This document shows, in pieces, positions 1 through 11,074 of a stretch of 64,000 nucleotides of DNA. Below the pieces are notes generated by a model. It searched no databases. It was not told where the DNA came from and saw only the letters and a program-made list of their open reading frames with translations. The stretch is from Orobanche coerulescens. Taxonomy: Eukaryota; Streptophyta; Magnoliopsida; Lamiales; Orobanchaceae. Within the stretch, counting starts at the first letter, position 1; each line of letters opens with the position of its first letter. Position numbers and translations under genes: made by a program. Where the stretch lies: positions 1 through 64,000 of the forward strand of contig JAWKAU010000246.1 of the NCBI GenBank assembly GCA_033398695.1, read 5' to 3'.

Positions 1-338
1 CAAGATACACAAGAAGCATAACTTTGCGTCCATTCGCGAAGCGTTACAAGCAGCGAAAGAATATCTGTGACAACACGCCACATGACAACCATAACAACAT
101 GCCGCAATGATTCAAAACAATAACGATCAATTAACGGCGCATCACATACCACATCATATGCACACATTTAATCAAGGAAATGTACGCGACAACAAGTCGC
201 ACCGACTAAAGCATTATGCGATAGAAACAAATAGAGTATTACGATAGAAATCATTAGATTCTCATCAACAAGAAAATGTCAGAAGCGTCAAAACACAAAC
301 AATTCAAGATAACGAAAATGAGAATACCGGATATTACA
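1..338 (-). mobile_element. LTR-like block at 3' end of a minus-strand gypsy element (continues past window start)
   Basis: On the minus strand this begins TGTAATATCCGG directly after a polypurine/GACGAAAC motif, as an LTR should. It is a clear homologue of 60666-61030 on the plus strand, indels aside. It does not match the start of the LTR at 3006-5783 (TGTAATATCCGCAA), so the element's two ends seem to differ. At 60666-61090 the same block is followed by a second polypurine tract and then the long LTR. The same is therefore likely to the left of this window, which would make this an internal 3' block rather than the true LTR. No coding capacity is seen. Confidence 0.6.
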
Positions 339-378
339 CTATCATACAAAAAAATAAGTTTCGTCAGAAACTTAAACT
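339..378 (-). promoter_or_regulatory. Polypurine-tract-like site before the LTR-like block
   Basis: The minus strand reads AAGTTTCTGACGAAACTT followed by a T-rich stretch and then TGTAATATCC. The same signature (AAGTTTsGGACGAAACTTsTTTTAAG then TGTAAT) precedes the LTR starts at 37491, 40949, 51706 and 61091. It is the expected plus-strand priming site of a gypsy element. The polypurine quality is poor here (ATTTTTTTGTATGATAG), so this is the weakest of the set. Confidence 0.5.
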
Positions 379-549
379 AAAATTATCACGGTGATACGAA
401 ACAAAATATAGTGACACGTAATAAAATACCGTGCTCATGACCTCGTGGTCATGACACGCCTCGTGGGTTCGACAACTAAGCGAGAACTTACACAAAACAA
501 AATATCATTCAACAAGTTCCAAATGTAAAAGCGTCACAAAAAAACATCT

Positions 550-948
550 CTACATGAAACAATTCATGTGGCGAGTACCAAAAACACCATCACTAGACAT
601 CGGGCCCTCAGTAGGAATGGAATTAGGTCCCTTATCATCTCGGCAACAATCTCGCGATCTGAACTCGTGCCCCTCGTGTCCACAATTATAACAAATTCTT
701 GGCGGTCTCTTACAATGCGCGCGTTCATGGCCTAGAGCGTTACAATTGAAACACCTAGGAGCATTACCGAACTCAAAGACAGACTTGGGTCTTTTGGGTT
801 CTCTAGCCAAGGAAGGTCCCATACTCGGTTGATACGAGGGTTGAGGTGTAGGAATCCCAATTCCCTTACTTCCGTCGTCATCGGAAATCTTACCGCACCG
901 CTCTGAAACCACGGACTCGATAGACATTATAGCCATCTCAAGCGCCAA
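550..948 (-). pseudogene. gag: gag zinc-knuckle region, Ty3/gypsy
   Basis: An open stretch of 132 codons carries two retroviral-type zinc knuckles. The first, CFNCNALGHERAHC (about residues 61-74), is a perfect C-x2-C-x4-H-x4-C. The second, CYNCGHEGHEFRSRDC, has two extra residues before the last Cys. Gag zinc knuckles bind the element RNA during particle assembly. In an autonomous element pol would follow, but the polypurine signature lies only about 200 bp downstream. The protease, RT, RNase H and integrase are therefore absent, and this element is gag-only or internally deleted. The annotated start is the first Met of the open stretch and is probably not the true gag start, which lies upstream near 1640. 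Confidence 0.75.
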
Positions 949-999
949 GGCTCGATCACGATAGTCCTTCAGTTGTACACATAAAAGGAGCCATACTGT

Positions 1000-1640
1000 T
1001 TGCGAATCGAGGTTTCATCGCATATCGAAATAACGAACCTTATACGCCTCACTTTTCACACGATCCCGAACATAACACGGTTGTCGATTATAATCGACTA
1101 TCGCACAGGATATCGACACGTCTCGGGCGTAGCCGGAAAAACTTGACAATCCTACGCTCTTTAACGGGCGGCGGGCAATACTCGGCCTCCATGGCGATTT
1201 TGAATTCGATCCCAGTAGCGATACGATCACTGGCGCTACGGCCTCCCACCGGTCTGCGATTCCACTGTCGAGTAGGTATTGAGCAATAGGCACTCTTCTC
1301 TCATCGGGGCAAGCTACGGCATCAAATGTTACATCCCAGTGGAAGAGCCAATTCTCGGCCTAGAGTCAGAACCTACAAAGCAGGCGGGTGCATTCTCATC
1401 ACATCTCGTAACCACTTACCGGCTCCGTTATCTTCATCGGAATCCCGTCTCGGTGTGCGGTCGATTCATAGCGCCAACCGGTTAGTCACTGACGAAGGAT
1501 GGTGGCGGCGCCAATATCAACATTACCTCTGGATGATTGCTGCTGCGATCACGACCACGACTACGACCCACGTCCTCGGCCACGGCCTCTCGGCATCTTG
1601 GGCCGGACGACCAATAAGAATAACACATCGAACAAATATC
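1000..1640 (-). pseudogene. gag: gag N-terminal region, frameshifted
   Basis: On the minus strand near 1590 there is an ATG followed by an Arg-Gly-rich run (MPRGRGRGRG), much like the RG-rich start of the chromovirus gag at 19905. Downstream the frame breaks repeatedly. A 92-codon open stretch (1015-1293) ends in EAYKVRYFDMR and has no intact domain. Its position between the PBS (2989) and the zinc knuckles (550-948) makes this the gag capsid region. The frameshifts may be partly consensus errors, because CAG/CTG-type triplets are disturbed throughout the window. Confidence 0.5.
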
Positions 1641-2988
1641 ACAGCGTCAAGATAAGACAATAATTAGCGGCCCGTTAAAACATCAACTCCAAGTCATCAC
1701 ACAAGTGCGAACTAACAACGCAATTTTAGAACTTCATTAAAAAAATAATCCACACAGTCACATCAACGAGAGATGTTTGGATTTTACCAAATCAAACACG
1801 GTCAAAACCACACACGTATCGCGAGGATCAAACACTAACAACAAAAATAAAATGCTTAGGGGTATTATTCAAATGGTAAAATTTTAAAATTCTCAAGTTT
1901 GAAAAAAAAATGGTGAAATGAAATTTTTGAAAACACTTATAATACCTCGGTCATTTAATCAAAACTATATCAAAACTGTTTTGATTGAAGCTATTTGCAA
2001 AACAACACGTTGAGGCTTCAATCTTTTCGCTAGGCGATATCGTCAAAATGACCTTATCAATATGGCATTATCTTTACTAGCGTTATACGGGGTAACAACA
2101 TGTTATCCATGCCATCCATCACTAATATATCAAGAGATTAAATAATCAAGGGGCATGGGTACAAGTTGTAATAACAAATTTCTACCGGGTCGGTCAAAAT
2201 TTTCAGTAGTAACAACATGTAGTTTACGGTCGTAACAACTCTGAGCTTACGGCCGTAATGGAAAACATCTTGCGGCCGTACCATCTAAACTGCGGGTGCG
2301 AGAATTATCTGATAGCCCCAACACACAAACACATAACATTTAAATTCCGAAAATTAAGGTCGTTTTGCAAAACAAGATTTTTCCAAAAATTTTGATTTCC
2401 ACGAAATGCTCAAATCGGTAGTCTTTAAGGAAAAACGTTTTCAAAGCTACGTGGCGGGTATAATTACAACAATCCAAAATAGTCGATATTAAAACCACAT
2501 GCCCAAATGGCAAGCGAGTGTGATTCAATCACATACATCTCATGGCATCACGTTTAAATATGCAACAAAACCATTTATCGGAGTCTCTCGTGAACTCTGT
2601 GAAACCCATCAAGGTTCACAACTTTCACACCATACCAACCCACATGGTGGTTCAAGGGCCAAACATCAATACATCCAGTTCTATACACATACAGCGTATC
2701 TAAGTATCAAATACAACTTCATTACACAACCTTTGTGTAAATAAAATTATACCACAAATATCACACATAAATAAAATCATGAACACAAATATTACGCATA
2801 AAAGAGGAGACTTACGTCCACGGGCCGCACGGAGGCGGCGGTCGCCCACGATACTAATCTCATCCGACAACATATCGATGCGTTGTGACTCGCACAACTC
2901 AACTTGTCACCTAACGGCTCGAGCGACAAGACAACACATTACTCGACAAATCACAACTCGGCTCGACCCGGCTAGGTTTCGCAACCTA
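1641..2988 (-). other. Untranslated leader between PBS and gag
   Basis: About 1.35 kb between the primer-binding site and gag with no supported coding region. Around 2210-2290 it holds three copies of a TTACGGCCGTAA-like word (TTACGGTCGTAAC, TTACGGCCGTAAT, TGCGGCCGTACC), the same word that fills the U3 array of the adjacent LTR (5025-5300). The rest is AT-rich and unremarkable. Confidence 0.5.
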
Positions 2989-3001
2989 AGCTCCGATACC
3001 A
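2989..3001 (-). promoter_or_regulatory. Primer-binding site (initiator tRNA-Met type)
   Basis: The minus strand reads TGGTATCGGAGCT four bases after the LTR end (TGTTACA). The usual plant gypsy/copia PBS for initiator tRNA-Met is TGGTATCAGAGC, and the difference is at the CAG triplet. This fixes the element as minus-strand and the LTR at 3006-5783 as its 5' LTR. Confidence 0.8.
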
Positions 3002-3724
3002 TAAATGTAACACCCCCAAAACCGTATGGGAATATTACACGCCGTAAACCCTTTCCGCGAGATCTACCGAGGCTAAGCGTCCATAAACAACCAAATCTTT
3101 GGCCCGGCGGTCAAACAATATAATAATATAGGCCGTTAAGGTCACTTACACATAAACACACGAGCCAGATGAGGTCACACAACTCTATCAACGGGGTGAC
3201 TAACAACATTACCCACACGGGGTGAAATACAATACGGCGGAAGTGAATCAACTCTAACAATACAACTAAACTCTACCAACTTTCAACTCTTGATTAGTAT
3301 CGCAACTCGTCATCCCCTTGTGCGATCCTGTGTTGCTCCCTGAACTTTGCATGTACAGGCCTTGAGCAGGACATCCACCCCGAATACTCGGGGTTAGTAA
3401 AACTCCTTTGTTTTACTAGTGCAGTATCAAACCATACGAAATGTAACAAGCAAATAGCAACTACAATTTAATACGGAAATCCATTATCAAAATGTTCCCG
3501 AGAAGTTTTAGAATTTCGAACTCAAGTAAGAGATATTTGAAAAGGAACACATCATCTCGGGGATTTTAAAGCGAGAAAATCTTTTGGACCTCAGTCCCGA
3601 TTTACAAAACCTTTTAAGTAAACAATAGGGCCTTGGCAGATTCTCGTTCAAAGCATACTAAATAATATATCATTATGAGTCGAGACCCATATTTAAAATG
3701 TTACCAGACAATCTTTGCTACGAT

Positions 3725-4100
3725 CCTTTGTTCGTACACATCATGTACCGAACTCACGGAGGCCTCGGCGGACCTTACGGACCACACACCTTTGTTCGTA
3801 CACATCATGTACCGAACCCGGAGGCCTCAACGGACCCTACCCGGCTACAACATCGTTCGTACACATCATGTGCGAACTCCAGAGGCCTCGTCGGACCTAC
3901 GGATCACACACCTTGTCATTACCGTCATGTACCGGACTCCGAAGGCCTCGTCGGACCACTACCGGTTCACACACTTTGTCCGTACCGTCATGTACCGGAC
4001 TCCGGAACCTCGTCGGACCTACTGGTTCACACACTTTGTTCGTACACATCATGTACGAACTCCGGAGGCCTCGTCGGACCCTACGGATCACACACACATC
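3725..4100. repeat. Tandem repeat, about 60-66 bp unit, six copies, in the LTR
   Basis: Each unit runs CGTACACATCATGTACCGAAC, then GGAGGCCTCGTCGGACC and a short variable stretch. Two units carry CGTACCGTCATGTACCGGAC instead. The same array recurs in the LTR at 63448-63820. It lies downstream of the TATA box in the LTR's own orientation, so in the R/U5 part. It opens several overlapping reading frames on both strands, which are repeat artefacts. Confidence 0.85.
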
Positions 4101-4994
4101 GACTCGACACAATTCATAATCATTAAATGTCAAGCCATTCCACATTACACGAAATGTACAATCAAGTATGTAAACCAAAACAACACGAATATCATGATCA
4201 TCACAACGACTCTTAACCAACATAACACACATTCGGTACACAATACATTTGCACAACCACGTGTACAACCATCTCATATGTACATCGCAATCCTGCACAA
4301 ATGGCACAACGCCGAACCGTATACCAATATATCACTATTATCACAAAGCCTTCAAATTTGGAAAACACAACCAACTCAAGCGGAACATATTTACGGAGGC
4401 AAGCAAAATGCGTCATACATAGCATACGTAATTACTAGTACGCAAGATACAAGTCGTATAATAAGATACTTGCCTCGATAGTGGCACCGAATATTAGGCG
4501 AATACGGCACAACCCGGAAAACCCCGAACACCTACAATCCTCGTGAAATCCAGCGGAAACACGGTTACTATGAATTAACAATTGAAAACAAAGGAAAACA
4601 CGGTCAAGAATTGAAGGGAACCCTTTGAGACATTTAATCGGATACTAAATGTTCAAGGTTCTAGGAAAACCAAAAATCGATTGGGTTCCAACAAATTCGA
4701 AATACGGATATACAATCAAGTAGAACATGTCTAAAACAACGTTTATACAACAATTAATTGATCAAAAGCAGTTGGAATCGAAATCAAAGGAAAACCCTAA
4801 AATCTTCAAAAACAAGGGTTGAAGCCAAAATACCTCGATTTGGGCCGAAGAACACGGATTAGATGATGATATAATCAACACAAGCCTTCCACAAATGATG
4901 TTTCATGATGTTCCCGATCAAAAACCCTCAAATTGAAGTGAAGGGTCGAAAAGCGAAGGAAAAATGGAAAAATGGCGAAAGATCCACGTCCAGG

Positions 4995-5300
4995 CCTTTA
5001 AATAGCCGACCACGGCGATCACTTACAGTAGTAACTCGGCACTTACGGCCGTACGGCGAGTCCCTTACGGCCGTAACGGCATTCGTCGGAAGTTGCACAG
5101 CACCTTACGGTAGTAACTCTCGGCCCTTACGGCCGTAACGGCGTGTCGTCTGGAAGTTGCACGGCACCTTACGGCGTAGCGCTCGGCCCTTACGGCCGTA
5201 ACGGCTGAATCGAGGCCATGCACTGCCGATCACTTCTGGCCGTAACAAGCACCTTACAGCCGTAACTCGGCGGAACCGATCCTCTTTGCGGCCGTCTCGG
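4995..5300 (-). promoter_or_regulatory. U3 palindrome array (TTACGGCCGTAA) with TATA box
   Basis: On the minus strand a TATA-like GGCTATTTAAAGGCC (core 4998-5004) is preceded by about 280 bp with roughly ten copies of the self-complementary word TTACGGCCGTAA or a degenerate form (TTACGGCGTAGC, TTACAGCCGTAAC). The layout of array then TATA is repeated in every other LTR family in the window, with different words. This is likely the LTR promoter and enhancer region. The function is inferred. Confidence 0.65.
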
Positions 5301-5869
5301 CCGTGGCCACTTAACGGCCAGCGACCCCGAAACCCGAACACGAATATGAATCGAAGATACGATTCTGAAGCACTCGCAAAGGCGAATCAAGCGCTAAGAG
5401 AACACACGATTCCGACCACCGAAGGCTCAAAATTCGACAACGGAAGTAATTACCCCAAACTTTGGGAAATTACAAAAATAGCCCAAAGCGTCGAAAATCA
5501 CGATCGTGATCGAATACCAAAGCGAAGTTCACAACACGTCTAATGAGTTAAGCGGACTTACGGGAAACTCGAAATACTTGATTTCAACGAGATTCGCAGA
5601 ATCGAACTCAAGTGCGGAAAAGCGTCTAAAAGCTCGGAACTCGGCAAAGCGATACGAAGCGAACTCGGATGACAAAAGTGCGGAATTAAATATTCTCGGA
5701 ATGGCGAAGCGGTCAAAAGCGAGTCGTCGAAGCGGACCTCCGCGAAAAATGAAAATTAGGAAATCGAAATTGCGGATATTACAATTCCAACCACTTTGAA
5801 GTTCTCAAGATTTCATATTTCATATTTTGTATTTAGCCTCGATAATTCAAGTAAGAATCCATCTCTTGT

Positions 5870-6185
5870 AAATCATCTCTTGTTGTTGTGATTTCTTATT
5901 ACAATCTTCTTTTCTATGAATTGAATAATATGGGATGACCCGTAATTTTGGTAGTTATTCCTTTGTGATTAGTAACATAAGGGTATATTGAGGTAAGAAA
6001 AGGAGTTCCTAATATCATATCAATATTAAGATCTTTGACAAGAATAAATTGAGTCCTAAAGCAGTACCCTTGATTACAAATATGAGCTTTAGTTAATTTA
6101 TATTTTACATTAAGTGGAGTTGAATTAGCACCAACTAATATTTCTTGAATGATAATAAGGTGAACAAAGTTGAAAAGAGTTTCTA
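5870..6185 (-). pseudogene. Endogenous pararetrovirus aspartic-protease region, copy 1
   Basis: The minus strand gives an open frame containing KAHICNQGYC, FILVKDLNIDMILGTPFL and IYPYVTNHKGIT. The ILGTPFL block after a hydrophobic strand is the second conserved motif of the retropepsin domain in plant Caulimoviridae polyproteins. Known viruses of this family have RT next to the protease, but here the frame ends shortly after and non-coding sequence follows, so RT is missing. The upstream catalytic DTG-type motif was not identified. It is an old integrated copy, not an active virus. Copies are at 44160-44475 and 60180-60495. Confidence 0.7.
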
Positions 6186-6348
6186 ATATGTAGAAAACTA
6201 TAAGTTTCTCAAATTATTTTATACAACTTATTGTGTGTGTGTGTGTAGCTTCTATTAGAATGTTGCATAGTGACGTTACTAGGGACCTACTTTTGACTAG
6301 ATTAAGCGAATAACATAATAAAGTAGACAAGTATTTGTATTTATGTTA

Positions 6349-7484
6349 GGAAAAACTACATTTATTATCTTAACCTATGGACTTTTTACGTCAGTATCCT
6401 AATAATTGCAAATTGCCATATAACGTATTCAAAATTTTAATGTACATTGTACTAATACAGGAATCAGGCCAATTTGCCGTGTAGCACCGGAAATTTGGCG
6501 TGGTAAAAACATCGGTTCCAAATCGGTAGTTATCAATTAAAAAATTAAAAAATATAAATTATAAAATAAAATTGAAAAATTAAAATTATAAAATACAATG
6601 GTAAAATAAAATAATAAATTAAAAAAATTAAAAAATTATAAGAATTATAAATGTGGTCAATTAAAATTTTATAATTGTATAATTTTTAAAATTAAAATTA
6701 TAAAATAAAGCGTAAAATAAAATTAAAAAATTAAAAAATTAAAAATTGTAACAAATTATAAAATTATAAATGTGGTCAATTTTTTTATAATTTTATATTT
6801 TTAATTTTTAAAAATAAAAAACTTATAAAATTGTAAAAAAATAAATAAAAAAATATAAAATTATAAACTAAAAATGAAAAATTAAATTATAAAATACAAT
6901 TGTAAAATAAAATTATAAAATTAAAAATTTAAAAAATTATAAAAAATTATAAAAACTATAAATATGGTTAATTAAAATTTTATAATTTTATAATTTTTTA
7001 AAATTAAAATTATAAAATAAAACTGCAATATAATTAAAAAAATAAAACATTGTAAAATTTTTAATAAATTAAAAAATTAAAAAATAAAAAATAAAATTTT
7101 TAAATTAAAATTATAAAATAAAATTGTAAAATAAAATTAAAAAATTAAAAAAATTAAAAAGTATAAAAAATTATAAAATTTATAAACGTGGTCAATTTTA
7201 TTTTATAATTTAATTTTATAAAAATTAAAAAATTATAAAGAATTACAATTTTTAATTTTTAATTGATAAGCTCTTGATTTGGGTGATGTGGTCAATTTTA
7301 TTTTATTAAAATGATCTAATCAAGCCACGTCAAATTTAGGTGTGCCACGAACAAATTGGCGGATTAGGGCATTAGGTCACAAACATTAAAATTTAAAATC
7401 GTTATATGGTAATTTGCAATTATGCTTAGGTTAGGATACGGATGTAAAAGGTCCGTACGTTAGGACAATAAATGTAGTTTTACC
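6349..7484. mobile_element. Mutator-like MITE, 1.14 kb, 9-bp target duplication, copy 1
   Basis: It is flanked by the 9-bp direct repeat TTTATGTTA (6340-6348 and 7485-7493). The ends are long inverted repeats of about 170 bp: the left begins GGAAAAACTACATTTATTAT and the right, reversed, begins GGTAAAACTACATTTATTGT. Both continue through matching blocks (GCAAATTGCCATATAACG against GCAAATTACCATATAACG, then CCAATTTG and TTTGACGTGG). The core (6530-7270) is almost pure A/T, built of AAATTAAAAAATTATAAAAT-like words, and has no coding capacity. A 9-bp duplication plus long TIRs points to a non-autonomous Mutator-like element. Confidence 0.8.
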
Positions 7485-7488
7485 TTTA

Positions 7489-8417
7489 TGTTATAACGAT
7501 TGCAAGAAAGAAATTATGGCGATAAGAACACAAGCGATTTACGTGGTTGACTAAAAATGAGTTAGCTACTTTCACGGGCGAGAAGAGAGAGAGCGATTAT
7601 TATTAATGTTAAAGTATAATTACAATGAGTGTAAAGACCACTAGTTATCTTAGCTCTTGAGTCTTTGAAGATTCTTAGGAAGAACGAGTTGAAGCTACGT
7701 GAGTTCTTATTACAAAGATGAGGTGTTCTGTATTGTTTGTTGTGTGTAATCGTGTTTACGTTTTAACGTCCTTTTGCCAATCTTTGGAGGCCTCCTATTT
7801 ATAGGAGAAGAGGTTCTTTGGGATGTCCTGTCCCACACGGGCGATCGCCGTTCTGCATTAAATAAGGCGGGCGTCGTCCCGGCCACGTGGGGCTGTTTCC
7901 TTAAAGTCGCTTGTTCTTTGGCGGCCAGATCTGTGAACCAATGAGGAGCGACATGTGCCTCACGTCGGCTGTCTTGGGAGGTCCCACCTAGGACCTTTCG
8001 GCGGAGTGCATCGGTAGGTGAGGCCGTCCTTGTCACTTCTACAGTGCTTGAAGAGGTGGATCTGACTGTTCTCATTTGTCTTGGGAGGTCCCACCTAGGA
8101 CCTTTCGGTGGAGTCTGTCGATGGGTGAGGCCGTCTTTGTCAGCAGTGCTTGATGGTGCAGGTAAGGCTGTTCTCGCGGCGCCTTTTGCGGATCTGCACG
8201 TGGGCCTTCATCCAGGGTCGGTCTTGAGACTTTGGCAGTGTCGGATTTACACGTGGCATGGGGCCAGTGCGTCCCGGTCGGATATTAGGGGAGATCGCCG
8301 GTGCGATAGATGATCGCCTTGGGCGTCGATCGCTAGGCACTTGCCCGGCATCTGTCATCTTGATTGGCATCCGGCCGTTATGCGATCGCCATCGGCGTAT
8401 AAATCAACGCACAACAA
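7489..8417 (-). mobile_element. GC-rich LTR-like block (Tat-like), copy 1
   Basis: It begins TGTTATAACG and ends CAACGCACAACA, resembling the ends of the 1.1 kb LTR at 26357-27455 (TGTTGTTGCC...TTGACACAACA). On the minus strand a TATA box (CTATAAATAGGAGG, about 7790-7805) follows a region rich in GCGATCGCC words (7830-8400). A unit of about 105 bp (TTGGGAGGTCCCACCTAGGA...) is present twice at 7968 and 8076. It is probably a solo LTR or LTR fragment. No clean 5-bp target duplication is visible because the MITE duplication overlaps the left edge. Copy 2 is 45814-46751. Confidence 0.5.
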
Positions 8418-8519
8418 AATGATGAAAGTATTTTTAGTGTAGGCTTTATTACAAATGTTACGATCTCAATAACCGAAGAAGATAGAGACACTATAGCAAG
8501 GAGGTGGATAAAGGAAAGC

Positions 8520-8680
8520 GCCACGTAGGTGTGGATGATGAAGAGGATGATGATGCAAACGACCCAAGCAAAGTTGAGAGTGGGCGATACGCCCTCTCCA
8601 TATATACTTTGGACAATTTGGAGAGTGATGTGCTTGCGGATATGGAATTTGGTGGGGAGGAATTAATTCGAGTTTGAGGG
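8520..8680 (+). pseudogene. Acidic protein C-terminal tail, unrecognised
   Basis: An open frame reads VDDEEDDDANDPSKVESG, then SIYTLDNLESDVLADMEFG and a stop. Copy 2 (54607-54720, after an inserted element) keeps most of this tail (SIYTLDNLESDVLADMEFGG). An acidic run near a short C-terminus after DNA-transposon remnants suggests a transposase end, for instance of the hAT type. I cannot confirm the family. The downstream 8680-8900 is T-rich and could be a 3' untranslated region. Confidence 0.3.
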
Positions 8681-9560
8681 TGTCAATTTTGATGTGGATC
8701 CTTTTATGTGATGTTTAAGATGTCACTTTGTCATTTATTGTTGTTCTTGTTTTCTTTCATTTTGAACTTGGGGCTTGTATCGTTGTTCTTATGTTATTTT
8801 TATTTCGTTTTGGTTGAATTTATGTTTTTAAACTTTATATCTGTTGATTAAGTTGTATTATTACGTATTGAAATTTATTTGATTAAGGGATTATTATTTA
8901 GGTAGTATTCTATACTTAAAAAAGCACGTATTGCTTACGCCTCGCTTTTTGGCGAGGCTTACGCCTTTTCAAATATTGGATAGTGAAACATGCCAAAGCG
9001 TGCGAGGATAATGGACATGCCTTCACCCCCTTCGTCCCAGTGTGAGTTGCACTCCTCAAGAGGTACAAAAGTTACGAGAGAATTTATTTTTAAAATGATA
9101 GAATTTGCTATTCAAAATGGGGTGTGGCACAACTTGTTGCTCACAGCTCTTGTGTCGATATAATTATTATTCTTTTAACTCTTCAAAAAAACAATAATAT
9201 CAATTTTTAAATAATAGTAAAACTAAAATTATTATATCTTGGAGAAAAGTTTGTCGACCTTTTACGGATCGCGGGACAGTGGTGACCCGACTTGACTAGT
9301 CAAGACTAGCGAATCGATCCTCCACTAACTCCATGAAACTCGAGATTGAGCGATAAGTGCATTAATCACGCTCAAGTCACCCGGCCATAACTCATCAACC
9401 GGACTTTGTTCTATGCCTTAGACATCAAGGATAAACATTACCAAAAAAAAAAAAAAAAATCAAGGATACATGAGGTACAAGCCTATAGAACAGATCTAAG
9501 GTCGTAAAAAGTTTATCGACTTTATAGTTTCACTCCACCCATATAAACGTATCAGCCATT
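8681..9560. other. No gene seen; small poly-A insertion
   Basis: This is AT-rich sequence shared with 54720-55900. At 9424-9470 copy 1 has an extra segment of about 34 bp ending in a 17-A run between two copies of ATCAAGGATA, absent from copy 2. Around 9213-9225 copy 1 lacks about 330 bp that copy 2 has between direct repeats. A short inverted repeat CCTCGC/GCGAGG sits at about 8940-8965. Confidence 0.6.
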
Positions 9561-9584
9561 CTTGTTTCTCAATTCTATTCTTCA

Positions 9585-11074
9585 ATGGCGACCTTCACAA
9601 CCCAGGCTATCGCCGGCGCCGTATGAGCATCACACCCATCTATTCTTCCTCTTTGTTTTTCGTCTCTCTTTATTTCTTCTTTTATTTACTGTTTTGTTCT
9701 TTATTTTTGTCCGCCGACCATCGCCTCTCGGCTACGGCGTACCCGCCGTAAAACTTCGTTTCTTTGTTGGCGAAACCAAAGGTGAAGAAGCGATTCTCTC
9801 AACACTCCATTCTCTATTTCGTTTATTTTCTCTCCATTTCGGACCATTAACTCATATTTATTTTGTGTGTGTGTGTTTCGTACTTCAAAAGGATCTTGTA
9901 ATATATAGTGGTGGAGGTATGGTCTCTGCTCGCAAGTGCGATAACCTTCAAAACACCCTAAAAATCAAATATGGTTGGAAATTTTCATATTATTACGAAA
10001 GTTTTGTTTTCCTCTCGAGTCTTTCTAAAGGAATCTTCAATCCTTGTGATGTAGGTGACACGGACCGTGAAAACTTCTTTTGGTGACCTACCCTCTCGCG
10101 ATCGAGATCTGAGTGAAAAGTGGGTAGAATTTTTTAAGTTTTTTTGAAAGATACGCCACGGACAAGATTATCGGTTTGACCATGGTAATGTATCTTCTTT
10201 TTCTTCTTCTTCTTCTTCTTCTTATTATTATTATTACTATTATTATTATTATTAGTATTAGTATATAGCTTTTTTCCTTGTTGTCTTATTTCCCCTAGCT
10301 GGTGTAGGATGCAAAAATCGTTCGATACTCTTGAACTTGAGGCTTTTTATGCGGAGCAAAAGTTGTATCTGAGTGATAATGATTGTGTACTCCTTTAATT
10401 CTAAACCCAGCTGAGGTAACCTTCGCTACGGGGTTTTCCATTGATAGTAAGGGATTGGTTCTCACTGTTCACATATCTTCAAAAGCTAAACGAGCTATAT
10501 GTACTAAAATCCATATGCGTAGGTTAGGCGATGATAATTTTCCATTTGGTGGCTTAGTATATCATAGACCTAAGTGGGATCTAGCAATTACAAGTGAAGA
10601 ATGTTAGTGATTGTTGTTTTGGTAGATTTCTTGTGATGATGATGAGAACATATTTGCGGGTCAAACTCTACTCCATATTGGGCATCCGACAAATTTTGTA
10701 GGGTCATTTTTGATCGGCGAAGTGTCTATCCGTGTCTTAATGTAGCGATCCCCACGGGAGTCAACTTGTGGTCAATACAAATCAAGCGCATTGCAGCTCA
10801 CACCTCCGTTTAGGGTAATGGGTGATGTTTGGAATTAGAGATCTTTGCCAAATATCCCAAGTCTAAGTTTGATTACGAGAAAAATATGCACCCGATAATA
10901 CAAATTAGCGAGTCTTGTTTAAGGGGTGGTTGCTCGGGAGGTCCGTGTTTAATACTAGAGGAAATTGTGGGGTTGATTGTGCTAGGATCGGATGGATATG
11001 ACATTGCTATTCATGTTGCGATGTTGAAGCATTTTATCAAGAAAATATCACGATGGAAACATGAAAGCAGATGA
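9585..11074 (+). pseudogene. Trypsin-like serine protease gene, exon remnants, copy 1
   Basis: Separate open blocks along 1.5 kb resemble exons of a plant trypsin-like (Do-like) peptidase. The block at 10383-10607 has ATGFSIDSKGLVLTVH, with a candidate catalytic His at residue 30, and PKWDLAIT, with a candidate Asp at residue 66. The block at 10829-11074 has GGCSGGPCLILEEIVGLI, with the nucleophile Ser at residue 36 of that block. The order H, D, S is right for the chymotrypsin fold. An ATG near 9585 begins a short frame that stops after about 13 codons. Stops and frame changes lie between the blocks. Introns are plausible (one carries a CTT/ATT microsatellite at 10196-10262), but the same breaks occur in both copies, so it is probably a pseudogene. 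The start is not certain. Confidence 0.5.
10196..10262. repeat. (CTT)n(ATT)n microsatellite
   Basis: A run of CTT units passes into ATT units. The equivalent in copy 2 is at about 56541-56615, with a different CTT/ATT balance. It lies between two protease-like blocks and so is in a probable intron. Confidence 0.9.

Larger units (their letters stand above)
3006..5783 (-). mobile_element. 5' LTR of minus-strand gypsy element, 2.78 kb
   Basis: The ends are TGTAACACCCCC on the left and GCGGATATTACA on the right, i.e. TGTAATATCCGC...GTGTTACA on the minus strand. The outer flank is ATTCC (5784-5788). The uninterrupted versions at about 44080 and 60105 read CCCATTCCAACC, so ATTCC is probably the target-site duplication, with its partner outside the window. 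A homologous LTR is at 61091-62726 (plus), and another starts at 62727 (minus). Inside are a 62-66 bp tandem repeat (3725-4100), a TATA box (4998-5004, minus) and a palindrome array (5025-5300). Confidence 0.85.

Noticed and set aside
3725..4100. Regularly spaced repeats resembling a CRISPR array
   Set aside because: Units are contiguous, 60-66 bp, with no unique spacers, and lie inside a plant LTR copied at 63448-63820.
6530..7270. A/T-rich stretch as a possible matrix-attachment site or organelle insertion
   Set aside because: It is the core of a MITE with clear inverted ends and 9-bp duplications, so no separate function is needed.
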